Below are positions 17,464-24,689 of a stretch of DNA of 28,778 nucleotides, piece after piece. Below the pieces are notes generated by a model that was not told the DNA's origin, did not search any database, and saw only the letters and a list, made by a program, of their open reading frames with translations. Origin of the DNA: DATBIS01 sp036556805 (GTDB lineage Bacteria; Actinomycetota; UBA4738; HRBIN12); contig DATBIS010000092.1 in NCBI GenBank assembly GCA_036556805.1, positions 1-28,778 of the forward strand, written 5' to 3'. Numbering within the stretch: the first letter of the stretch is position 1; every line of letters begins with the position of its first letter. Both the position numbers and the translations under genes were made by a program.

Positions 17464-17558
17464 CCAAAGACAACGAGCGGGCCCGACCCTGAGAGGGAAA
17501 GGTTCCCTTCCTTCCACCGGGTGACGCCTCCTTCTCGTCTTGTCGCTCTTGTCTTTCT
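17464..17558. repeat. Long imperfect inverted repeat between nuoN and htpX
   Basis: Four nested pairings are visible: AAAGACAA (17466-17473) with TTGTCTTT (17549-17556), CGAG (17474-17477) with CTCG (17534-17537), CCCG (17482-17485) with CGGG (17518-17521), and AGGGAA (17494-17499) with TTCCCT (17503-17508). The left half is purine-rich and the right half pyrimidine-rich. The whole could fold into one long hairpin, acting as a terminator, attenuator or RNA-stability element. No protein is visible here and no second copy was seen in the window. Confidence 0.4.
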
Positions 17559-17644
17559 GTTGTGGTCTCCGAACTGGGACGACCCCGATACCGAACTACC
17601 TGTGAGACCATTGCTCGAGGACTCAACGGAAGGGACGAGCACCG

Positions 17645-18553
17645 ATGCAACCGGGCATCAACAAGGCCAAGACCTGGATCCTCATCGCCGCCCTCGGCGG
17701 CCTGTTCGTGCTGGTGGGAGGGTGGATCGGGAAGGGACCGGGCGCCGTCACCGCGCTTGCGTTCGCCCTGGTCTTCAACTTCTCGATGTACTGGTTCTCC
17801 GACAAGATCGCGATCGCGACCACGAAGTCCAAGCCCGTCACCGAGGCGGAGATGCCGGCCTACTACAAGATCGTCCGGGAGCTCGCGCAGGAGCGCGGGA
17901 TCCCGATGCCGAAGCTCTACGTGTCGGAGATGATGCAGCCGAACGCCTTCGCGACCGGACGCAACCCGGAGCATGCGTCGGTGTCGGTGACCCGAGGCAT
18001 CCTGCAGATCCTCGACGAGCGCGAGCTCCGCGGCGTCCTCGCCCACGAGCTCTCCCACGTCGTGAACCGTGACATCCTCATCTCCTCCGTCGCGGCCGCG
18101 ATCGGCATGAGCATCACGTTCCTCGCGCGGTTCGCGTTCTTCTTCGGAGGCAGCGACGACAACCGCGGCGGCAACGGCCTCGCGCTGCTGGTTGCCTGGA
18201 TCCTCGCCCCCCTCGCGGCGGCGATCATCCAGATGGCGGTCTCGCGTTCGCGTGAGTACCAGGCGGACGAGTCCGGAGCGTACCTGTCGCACGACCCGGA
18301 GGCCCTCGCGAGCGCGCTCCGCAAGCTGGACCAGGCATCGAAGCAGATTCCGGTCCCGGCAACGGTCAGCCCGGCGACCGCGCACCTGTTCATCGTGAAC
18401 CCGATGGCATCGCTCCGCGGCAAGGGCGGGATCACGAACCTGTTCTCGACGCACCCGCCGACCGAGCAGCGCATCGCGCGGCTCGAGGCGATCAAGCAGC
18501 AGATGACGTCCGGCGGGAACCCGTTCCCGCAGGGTCAGTCGCCGTTCGGCTAA
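17645..18553 (+). CDS. htpX: HtpX-type membrane zinc metalloprotease (M48 family)
   Basis: A 302-residue inner-membrane protease that degrades damaged or misassembled membrane proteins. Two N-terminal hydrophobic segments (about 10-28 and 34-52) precede the zinc site HELSH (134-138); two further membrane segments (about 145-168 and 178-197) precede SREYQADESGA, whose Glu204 is the expected third zinc ligand. The C-terminus has the typical FSTHPPTEQRIARLE motif. GGAAGGGA (17628-17635) lies nine bases before ATG. Following a large membrane complex, it may help quality control of that complex (inference). It ends three bases from the converging decarboxylase gene with no obvious terminator between them. 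Confidence 0.94.
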   Translation: MQPGINKAKTWILIAALGGLFVLVGGWIGKGPGAVTALAFALVFNFSMYWFSDKIAIATTKSKPVTEAEMPAYYKIVRELAQERGIPMPKLYVSEMMQPNAFATGRNPEHASVSVTRGILQILDERELRGVLAHELSHVVNRDILISSVAAAIGMSITFLARFAFFFGGSDDNRGGNGLALLVAWILAPLAAAIIQMAVSRSREYQADESGAYLSHDPEALASALRKLDQASKQIPVPATVSPATAHLFIVNPMASLRGKGGITNLFSTHPPTEQRIARLEAIKQQMTSGGNPFPQGQSPFG

Positions 18554-18556
18554 GCG

Positions 18557-19915
18557 TTAGGCCATCGCGTCGAGGATCGGGAGGACGTGCTCCATGGTCG
18601 TGCGCGGGTTCACGAAGCAGAAGCGCATGACCTTCTCGCCCCTCCACGACGTGGGCATGACGAACGCGATCTGACGCTCCATGAGGTCGCGGCAGAGCCG
18701 GCCGTAGTCGTCCGGCTCCCATCCCACTCGGCGGAACAGGATCACCGAGAGCTCGGGCTCAAGAAGCAGCTCGAGCCCGTCGCGGCGGCGGATCTCCTCG
18801 GCCGTCTCGCGCGTGAGCGCGAGCACCGTCTCGATCGCGTCGCGGAAGGCGTCGGTGCCGTACGTGGCGAGCGAGAACCACAGCGGCAGGCCGCGCACGC
18901 GCCTCGAGAGGTGATGCGCGTAGTGGGATGGGCTCCACTCGTCCCGCTCCCAGGCGTTCACGTCGTCGAGATACTCGGCCCGCTGCGTGAACGTCCGCTC
19001 CGCCACCGTCGGGTCGCGGTACAGCAGCGCGCAGCAGTCGTAGGGCGCGAACAGCCACTTGTGCGGATCGACGATGAGGGAGTCGGCCCCTTCGATCCCG
19101 TCGAACAGCGGCCGCGCGGACGGCGCGCAGAGCGCCCCGCCGCCGTACGCCGCGTCGACGTGGAGCCACAGCCCATGCCTCCGGCAGACCTCGCCGATGC
19201 CGGCGAGGTCGTCCACGATGCCGGCGTTCGTGGTGCCGCCCGTCGCGACGACGGCGAACGTTCCGTTGCCCTCGAGGCCGGCGAGGATCTTCGCGAGCCG
19301 GTCGCCGGTCATCCTCCCGGTGCCGTCGTGCGGCACGCCCACGACGTCCACGTCCATCACGCGCGCGGCCGAGACAACGGACGAATGCGCGTCCTCGGAG
19401 CAGACGACGGTCCACCGGCCGCCGGGCCGTCCGCGCCGCTCGGTGGCAGCGTGACGCGCGGCGACGAGCCCCGACAGGTTTCCCGCGGAACCGCCCGAGA
19501 CGAAGACGCCGCCCGCATCGGGCGGAAGCCCCGCGAGGTCGGCGATCCAGCGCAGCGTCTGGTTCTCCGCCCAGATCGCACCGGCGCCGTCGAGCCACCC
19601 GGCGCCGATGATCGAGGACGCCCCCACGACGAGATCGAAGAGCACCGACGCCTTCGTGGGTGCGCCGGGCACGAACGCGAGGTTCGCCGGGTGGTCCGTT
19701 GACAGTGTCGCGGGCGCGAGGACTTCGCTCCAGATCCGCAGCGCCTCCGAGCCGCCGAGGCCGGCCGGCGTGATGGTCGCGCCGGCCTTGCTCGTGAGCT
19801 CCTTCGAGGATGCCGTTCCGTCCAGGGGCTGCGGCTGCGCGATGCGGTCTTCCGCGTAGCGAACGATCGCGGCGGCGAGCCGCTCGGTCTCGTCGTCCCA
19901 GCGATGCATCGACAC
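18557..19915 (-). CDS. PLP-dependent decarboxylase, group II (aromatic-L-amino-acid / diaminobutyrate decarboxylase type)
   Basis: About 452 residues. Counting from the internal Met (codon at 19909), it has the SGGSAGNLSGL phosphate-binding region (138-148), AHSS (174-177) with the ring-stacking histidine, VDAAYGG (251-257) with the PLP-nitrogen aspartate, and DPHKWLF (281-287) with Lys284 as the Schiff-base lysine. This pattern is the pyridoxal-dependent decarboxylase family that includes DOPA, tyrosine, tryptophan and diaminobutyrate decarboxylases; the substrate cannot be read from it. The start is GTG 19915 or ATG 19909. GTG is preferred because a TATCAT box ends eight bases before it and neither has a ribosome site. 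The in-frame extension to 20134 runs into the divergent gene and is rejected. Confidence 0.88.
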   Translation of the reverse strand: MSMHRWDDETERLAAAIVRYAEDRIAQPQPLDGTASSKELTSKAGATITPAGLGGSEALRIWSEVLAPATLSTDHPANLAFVPGAPTKASVLFDLVVGASSIIGAGWLDGAGAIWAENQTLRWIADLAGLPPDAGGVFVSGGSAGNLSGLVAARHAATERRGRPGGRWTVVCSEDAHSSVVSAARVMDVDVVGVPHDGTGRMTGDRLAKILAGLEGNGTFAVVATGGTTNAGIVDDLAGIGEVCRRHGLWLHVDAAYGGGALCAPSARPLFDGIEGADSLIVDPHKWLFAPYDCCALLYRDPTVAERTFTQRAEYLDDVNAWERDEWSPSHYAHHLSRRVRGLPLWFSLATYGTDAFRDAIETVLALTRETAEEIRRRDGLELLLEPELSVILFRRVGWEPDDYGRLCRDLMERQIAFVMPTSWRGEKVMRFCFVNPRTTMEHVLPILDAMA

Positions 19916-19923
19916 GGGGCCCG

Positions 19924-19929
19924 ATGATA
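19924..19929 (-). promoter_or_regulatory. Candidate -10 box (TATCAT) for the decarboxylase gene
   Basis: Read on the minus strand, TATCAT is followed by eight bases and then GTG at 19915, the spacing expected for a leaderless transcript. No -35 was identified. Confidence 0.4.
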
Positions 19930-19969
19930 GCCGCGGTTGCGACGTGGCCGATGTGGGAACACCAAGGAC

Positions 19970-20326
19970 ATGGCTTCCTATGCAGTGAACAAGCGAGCCG
20001 TCGCTCACGCGAAGGAGCTCATCGACGCCCACCAATACGTGCTGAAGAGCACGTGGGGCGACGTGCAGCCGAGCGCCGGCGACGAGAACGACTACCTGGC
20101 TTCCCACTCGTGGGACGAATACGGCGAGTGGCACCTCGGGCTCACGAAGGGTGCGTCCGAGGAGACCAAGTCACGGTACGCGTTCGTGTTCGGCGACTTC
20201 CGCCGTATCCATCGAAGCGGGCTGCTCGCGTGCCAATACCGTGCCGCGGAGTGGCGTCACCCTGAGATCGAACGTGCGGCCCACGACCTGCTGGAGCTGC
20301 TCGACTCGATACGAGCCGACGCCTAG
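19970..20326 (+). CDS. Conserved hypothetical protein, small and soluble
   Basis: A 118-residue protein, hydrophilic and without membrane segments or signal peptide. It starts MASYAVNKRAVAHAKELIDA and continues through WGDVQPSAGDENDYL, SWDEYGEWHLGLT and FGDFRRIHRSGLLACQYRAAEWRH. I recall similar uncharacterised actinobacterial proteins but no assigned function. The charged and aromatic residues in the last two motifs look conserved enough for a real protein. ATG 19970 follows AAGGA almost directly; an in-frame start at 19937 is possible but adds an Arg-rich, poor N-terminus. Its TAG overlaps the TAG of the converging aminotransferase gene within one CTAG. No function is proposed. Confidence 0.75.
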   Translation: MASYAVNKRAVAHAKELIDAHQYVLKSTWGDVQPSAGDENDYLASHSWDEYGEWHLGLTKGASEETKSRYAFVFGDFRRIHRSGLLACQYRAAEWRHPEIERAAHDLLELLDSIRADA

Positions 20327-21708
20327 CTCGCGAGCTCGCGGCAGAACTCGCCGAACGCGTCGATGTACTTGCGGACGTCTTCCTCGGTGTGCTGCACCGA
20401 GATCGTCCACTGCTCCTCGTCGCCCGGCGTCATGAAGATGCCGCGGTTCACCATCCAGGAGTAGCTCGCGTAGAAGAACTCGGGCACGGTCTCCAGGAAG
20501 TCGCGGTAGTTCGTGAGCGGCTCCTTGCGGTACGAGACGCAGCCCTTCGCGCCGAGATCCATCGCGTGCCCGGGGATGTCGTGCTCGTCCATCGCACGGG
20601 TGCAGCCTTCGGCGAGCATCGTGCCGAGCTTGCCCAGGTGGTCGTAGGCGTCCTTCGTGAGCACCTCGGTGAGCGCCGCAAGGCCCGCCGCGGTCGACAG
20701 GGGGTTCCCGTTGAACGTGCCCTGCTGCGCGGCGCCCTTGCCCACCCACTCCATGAACCGGGCCTCGCCGCCGAACGCGCCGGTCGTCGCGCCGCCGCCG
20801 ATCGCCTTCGCGTACGCCGCGAGGTGCGGGCGAACGCCGAACCGCTCGGTCGTGCCGCCGTAGGCGATCGTCCCGCCGCACTTGACCTCGTCGTAGATGA
20901 GCGCGGCGCCGTGCTTGTCGCAGGCGTCGCGGAGGGCCTGGAGGTAGCCGGGCTGGGGGACCACGAGCCCGATGTTCATCATCACCGGCTCGAGGATCAC
21001 CGCAGCGACCTCGCCCGGGTTGTCGGCGAAGGCCTGCTCCACCGCGGCCGCGTCGTTGAACGGCACGACGAGCACGGTCTCCCAGAGCGCCTTCGGGATG
21101 CCCTTCGACGTGGGCTGCGTCGTGTACCAGGCCTTGCCCTCGTGGTCGACGTTATGGCGCAGGCCGAGGACGTCGGCCTCCGGCACGACCGAGAACAACA
21201 CCGAGTCGTGGTGACCGTGGTAGGAGCCCTCCATCTTGATGATCTTGTCGCGGCCCGTGGCGGCGCGCGCCACCCGGATCGCGTCCATCGTGGCCTCGGT
21301 GCCGGAGTTCACGAACCGCATCTGCTCGAGCTGGAATCGCGAGCAGATCTCTTCGGCGAGAGCCACGGTGGACTCGGTGGTGACGGCGAAGTGGATGCCC
21401 TGGTCGGCCACCTTGCGGATGGCCTCGACGATCTTCGGGTGCGCGTGGCCGACGACGTTCACCCCGAAGCCGCCGTGGAAGTCGGTGTACTCGGAACCGT
21501 CGACGTCCCAGACCCTCGAGCCGCTGCCACGCTTGAGGTAGACGGGGTAGGGGTCACCCGCCTGGAAGTTCGACGCCACGCCCGAGGGGAGGCTCTTCAA
21601 CGCGCGCTCGTGCAACGCCTTCGAGCCGGTGGTGCGGTCGAGCAGGGTTTGCTGTTCCTTGTCGGCGATCTCCGCCGCACGTGCCTTCAGACGCTCCAGG
21701 TCCGCCAC
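20323..21708 (-). CDS. Class III aminotransferase, glutamate-1-semialdehyde 2,1-aminomutase-like
   Basis: 461 residues. It has the class III fold signatures: a phosphate-binding NSGTEA (135-140), GSYHGHHD (161-168), EPVMMN (240-245), the cofactor aspartate in IYDEV (Asp273), and AYAKAIGGG with Lys301 as the likely PLP lysine. Overall it resembles HemL (SNFQAGDPYPVYLKRG at the N-terminus). HemL usually reads DEVMTGFR where this protein has DEVKCGG, and no haem genes are nearby. I call it HemL-like and do not claim tetrapyrrole synthesis. GTG 21708 is chosen because GGGAGGTG lies six bases upstream; the longer frame to 21762 begins inside the candidate -35 box. Confidence 0.85.
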   Translation of the reverse strand: MADLERLKARAAEIADKEQQTLLDRTTGSKALHERALKSLPSGVASNFQAGDPYPVYLKRGSGSRVWDVDGSEYTDFHGGFGVNVVGHAHPKIVEAIRKVADQGIHFAVTTESTVALAEEICSRFQLEQMRFVNSGTEATMDAIRVARAATGRDKIIKMEGSYHGHHDSVLFSVVPEADVLGLRHNVDHEGKAWYTTQPTSKGIPKALWETVLVVPFNDAAAVEQAFADNPGEVAAVILEPVMMNIGLVVPQPGYLQALRDACDKHGAALIYDEVKCGGTIAYGGTTERFGVRPHLAAYAKAIGGGATTGAFGGEARFMEWVGKGAAQQGTFNGNPLSTAAGLAALTEVLTKDAYDHLGKLGTMLAEGCTRAMDEHDIPGHAMDLGAKGCVSYRKEPLTNYRDFLETVPEFFYASYSWMVNRGIFMTPGDEEQWTISVQHTEEDVRKYIDAFGEFCRELAS

Positions 21709-21732
21709 GCCTCTCACCTCCCGAGTCGCGCA

Positions 21733-21762
21733 AGGGTACCCGTCGGTGCGCTGGTCAGACAA
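21733..21762 (-). promoter_or_regulatory. Candidate promoter of the aminotransferase gene
   Basis: On the minus strand a -35-like TTGTCT (21762-21757), an 18-base spacer and a -10-like TACCCT (21738-21733) precede the GGGAGGTG ribosome site and GTG start. This is the only site in the window where a plausible -35 and -10 are seen together. Confidence 0.45.
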
Positions 21763-21781
21763 TGCATTGCGGCGCTACAAG

Positions 21782-22279
21782 CTACGGGCGATAGTTCGTG
21801 AACTGCAGGGCGATCCCGAAGTCCTGAGCCTTGACGGCCTGGATGACCTTTTGGAGGTCGTCCTTGCTCTTGCCGGTCACGCGGATCTGCATGCCCTGGA
21901 TTTGCGTCTGGACCTTGGCCCCGGAGGCCTTGATGAACTTGTTGAGCTCCTTGGCCTTGTCGTCCGCGATGCCGGTGGTGATGTTCACGGCCTGGCGGAC
22001 GTGGCCCTTGGCGGCCGGGTGCACGTCGCCGTCGGTCAGCGCCTTCAGCGGGACCTCGCGCTTCACCATCTTCTCCTTGAGGACCTGCAGGGCGGCCTTC
22101 AGGCGGTCCTCGGTGGAGGAGCGGAGCTCGATCGTGGTGTTGTCGCGCGAGATCGCCGTCTCGGTGCCCTTGAAGTCGAAGCGCTGCCCGATCTCCCGCT
22201 GAGCCTGGTCGATCGCGTTCGCGACCTCCTGCAGGTTCACCTCGGAGACGATGTCGAACGAAAAGGCGTCCTTGGCCAT
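21782..22279 (-). CDS. yajQ: YajQ-family nucleotide-binding protein
   Basis: A 165-residue protein, full length for the YajQ (DUF520) family, with no gaps. Family hallmarks are SFDIVSEVNLQEVANAIDQA at the N-terminus, FDFKGTET, ALTDGDVHPAAKGHVRQ, and IRVTGKSKDDLQKVI with LQFTNYRP at the end. Family members bind nucleotides, and the Xanthomonas protein binds cyclic di-GMP; the role in actinobacteria is uncertain. The start is ATG 22279. It is divergent from the LuxR gene with 46 bases between the two starts, so the promoters probably overlap. Confidence 0.95.
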   Translation of the reverse strand: MAKDAFSFDIVSEVNLQEVANAIDQAQREIGQRFDFKGTETAISRDNTTIELRSSTEDRLKAALQVLKEKMVKREVPLKALTDGDVHPAAKGHVRQAVNITTGIADDKAKELNKFIKASGAKVQTQIQGMQIRVTGKSKDDLQKVIQAVKAQDFGIALQFTNYRP

Positions 22280-22288
22280 CGGGCGATC

Positions 22289-22294
22289 ATCTTA
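22289..22294 (-). promoter_or_regulatory. Candidate -10 box (TAAGAT) for yajQ
   Basis: On the minus strand TAAGAT ends nine bases before ATG 22279, which suggests a leaderless or nearly leaderless transcript. No -35 or Shine-Dalgarno sequence was found. Confidence 0.4.
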
Positions 22295-22311
22295 CAAATG
22301 ACGCACCGATC

Positions 22312-22317
22312 TAGACT
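22312..22317 (+). promoter_or_regulatory. Candidate -10 box (TAGACT) for the LuxR gene
   Basis: TAGACT ends eight bases before GTG 22326. It lies 17 bases from the yajQ -10 box on the other strand, so two polymerases could not easily occupy both sites at once. No -35 was identified. Confidence 0.4.
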
Positions 22318-22325
22318 TGACCGCT

Positions 22326-23981
22326 GTGGGTTCCGATACCGTCGTCGATCTCATCTCACGCGGGCACGAGGCCCTCGCGACCGGCGAATGGGAATCGGCG
22401 CGCGAGGCGTTCATGGCGGCCATCGAGCAGGGCCCCGACCCGGAAGCATCCGACGGGCTGGGGCGCACACTCTGGTGGCTCGGCGACGTGGACGGAGCGA
22501 TCGATCAGCGCGAGCGCGCCTACGCCGCATTCCGCAAGCGCGGGGATGCGGCGCGGGCCGCGCGGATCGCCCTCTGGTTGGCCCGGGAATACGTCGAAGC
22601 GGTCGGCAACGAGCCTGCCGGCAATGGATGGCTTGCGCGGGCGCAGGGCCTGCTGCGCGACGTTGAGCCCGGTCCCGCCCAGGGATGGCTCGAGCTCACC
22701 TTGGGCAGTCGCTCGTTCGCTTCGAACGAGATGCGCACCCACGCGGAGGCCGCGCTCGACCTGGCCCGCCGCTCCGACGACGCGGAGCTGGAAGCCTCGT
22801 CCCTGGCGCTGCTCGGCCGTGCGCTCCTCCTCGGCGGCGAGTTCGACCAAGGCGTCGCGGCCCTCGACGAGTCGATGGTCGCCGCGACGGCCGGCGAGGT
22901 CTCCGACCCCGTGGTGTTCGGCGACATCTGCTGCGTCGTGACGCTCGCCTGCGAGGAGTCGGGGGAGCTCGAGCGGCTGATGCGATGGAACGACGTCGTC
23001 GAGACGTACATGTCCCGTCACCTCCACGGTGCGTTGATCTCCTTCTGTGGCACGTGCGGAGCGGAGTTCTTCCAAGCAAAGGGTGATTTGGGAATGGCAG
23101 AACGGTGTCTCGTCGAAGCGCTCGATGCGCTGGAGGGCACAGGTCACCGTTCGCGCTGCATCCACCCCGCGGCCAAGCTGGCCGAGCTCCGGATCCTCCA
23201 GGGTCGGATCGAGGAAGCCGGGCGCCTCCTCGCGGGCCATGAGGACCTCCCCGAATCCCTGGGGGCGAGCGTCGCCATTCACCGACTCAAGGGGGAGCAC
23301 GCCGTGGCGGCCGCACTGCTGCTCCGCCGTCTGAACGAAGTCGGCGACACGGTGATCGCGGTGCCACTGCTCGCGACGCTCGTGGAGGTGCAGCTCGCTC
23401 ACGGAACCATTGACGATGCGGGGGCTACCGCCGCACGCCTCGGCTCGCTCGCCGATCGATTCGCGCACCCGCGGATGACGGCGGTGGCCGACCTCGCTGC
23501 CGGGCGGGTCGCTCGGTCGAGCGGCCACCCGGACATCGCCCGTGAGCGCCTCGAACATGCGCTCACGGCCTTCGAACGGCTGGAGATGCCGCTCGAGGCG
23601 GCGCGCACGCGCACCGAACTTGCACGTACGATCCGCGAGGACGACCCGGAGGTCGCCGCCCGTGAGGCGAGGGTGGCGCTCGATACCTTCGAGCGCATGG
23701 GCGCAAACCGCGAAGCGGACGAAGCCGCTGCGATCGTCCGGGAGGCGGGCGGTCCCGCTCGGACCGGACCGAAGAACGTCGGGCTCCTCACGGCAAGAGA
23801 GCTCGAGGTGCTTGGGCTTCTCGGGGAAGGACTGACCAATGCCGAGATCGCCGCGCGCCTGTACATCAGCACGAAGACCGCCGGGAACCACGTGAGCAAC
23901 CTCCTCGCGAAGCTTCACCTCCGGAGCAGGCAGGAGGCCGCCGCGTACGCCGTGCGTTCCGCTGCCGAACACCGCGCCTAA
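22326..23981 (+). CDS. TPR-containing LuxR-family transcriptional regulator
   Basis: About 551 residues. Residues 1 to roughly 470 are helical, Ala/Leu/Arg-rich repeats of the tetratricopeptide type (LISRGHEALATGEWESAREAF is a clear first unit). The C-terminus has a LuxR/GerE helix-turn-helix at about 488-545 (TARELEVLGLLGEGLTNAEI, then STKTAGNHVSNLLAKL). There is no Walker motif, so it differs from the large LAL regulators that carry an ATPase; the TPR part probably senses a partner protein or ligand. GTG 22326 is preferred to TTG 22317, because the TTG would overlap the candidate -10 box. A 20-bp palindrome lies 27 bases after the stop. Confidence 0.85.
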   Translation: MGSDTVVDLISRGHEALATGEWESAREAFMAAIEQGPDPEASDGLGRTLWWLGDVDGAIDQRERAYAAFRKRGDAARAARIALWLAREYVEAVGNEPAGNGWLARAQGLLRDVEPGPAQGWLELTLGSRSFASNEMRTHAEAALDLARRSDDAELEASSLALLGRALLLGGEFDQGVAALDESMVAATAGEVSDPVVFGDICCVVTLACEESGELERLMRWNDVVETYMSRHLHGALISFCGTCGAEFFQAKGDLGMAERCLVEALDALEGTGHRSRCIHPAAKLAELRILQGRIEEAGRLLAGHEDLPESLGASVAIHRLKGEHAVAAALLLRRLNEVGDTVIAVPLLATLVEVQLAHGTIDDAGATAARLGSLADRFAHPRMTAVADLAAGRVARSSGHPDIARERLEHALTAFERLEMPLEAARTRTELARTIREDDPEVAAREARVALDTFERMGANREADEAAAIVREAGGPARTGPKNVGLLTARELEVLGLLGEGLTNAEIAARLYISTKTAGNHVSNLLAKLHLRSRQEAAAYAVRSAAEHRA

Positions 23982-24008
23982 CCCTGCCCGGCCAGATCTC
24001 CGCACGAA

Positions 24009-24028
24009 GATGGGGAACGTTCCCCATC
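24009..24028. promoter_or_regulatory. 20-bp perfect palindrome, candidate operator
   Basis: GATGGGGAAC is followed directly by its exact reverse complement, centred between 24018 and 24019. The site lies between the LuxR gene and the SRPBCC gene, 47 bases before the latter's start. Perfect dyads of about 20 bp with GGG/CCC arms are typical of LuxR/NarL-type regulators, so binding by the neighbouring regulator is plausible. It could also fold as a hairpin, but no T-run follows. Confidence 0.55.
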
Positions 24029-24074
24029 CTTTGCGCCTGACCGAGTGGCACCTTCCTGCTCGGAGGTGATGCAG

Positions 24075-24638
24075 ATGCAGAAGACAGGGGAACGGGGCGC
24101 CAACGCCCTGAAGCGCGACCTGGTCGTCCGCGTCGAGGCGACGTCGCTGGCAACGACCGAGGCGGTCTACGCCGTGCTTGCGGATCTCCCCAGCCATGTG
24201 GTCTGGGCGGGGGAACGCCAAGCCAAGCACACGCGGCTGCTGACGATCGACGCGCCGTCCGGCCCCGCCGTCGTCGGCACCGAGTTCCGTTCCACGGGGT
24301 CGGATCCCATGGGCACGTTCTCGGACCGATCGGTGGTGACGGAGGCAACTCCCGGAAGCGTGTTCGAGTACGTGACCGAGGCCCGGCTCACGTCCAAGAA
24401 GGGCACCGCGACCGACTGGACGAACGTCGAGCGGTACGAGCTCGAGCCGACGGGCGATGGCTGCCGGATCGTGTGCACGTCTCACGTGACGAGGATCAGC
24501 CGGCTGCCCGGGATGTTGCGGCTGTTCAACGTTCCAGGGCTCCGGGCTCTCGGGCTGGCGGTGTCGGCGAAGGTGAGCCGGCGATCGGTGCGGAACCTCG
24601 CGCGCGTGGCGGAGGAGCGAGCGGCGGGATCGACGTAG
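24075..24638 (+). CDS. SRPBCC (START-like) superfamily protein
   Basis: A 187-residue soluble protein with the layout of the polyketide cyclase/dehydrase-like SRPBCC fold. The start is VVRVEATSLATTEAVYAVLADLPSH, the usual first strand and helix around the binding cavity; the middle includes VVGTEFRSTGSDPMGTFSDRSVV and FEYVTEARLTS. A long C-terminal helix (LRALGLAVSAKVSRRSVRNL) closes the cavity in this fold. The ligand is unknown. ATG 24075 is chosen because GGAGG (24062-24066) lies eight bases upstream; ATG 24069 is too close to it. It follows the palindrome and precedes the cupin gene by 51 bases, so the two may be co-transcribed. Confidence 0.75.
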   Translation: MQKTGERGANALKRDLVVRVEATSLATTEAVYAVLADLPSHVVWAGERQAKHTRLLTIDAPSGPAVVGTEFRSTGSDPMGTFSDRSVVTEATPGSVFEYVTEARLTSKKGTATDWTNVERYELEPTGDGCRIVCTSHVTRISRLPGMLRLFNVPGLRALGLAVSAKVSRRSVRNLARVAEERAAGST

Positions 24639-24689
24639 CCGTTCTGGATGGCGGATCGACAAGGGTCGAATGGCCGAAAGGAGAGACCG

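Noticed and set aside
19916..20134. 75-residue N-terminal extension of the decarboxylase
   Set aside because: It would overlap the small plus-strand gene and cross the candidate promoter, and the added sequence has no family similarity.
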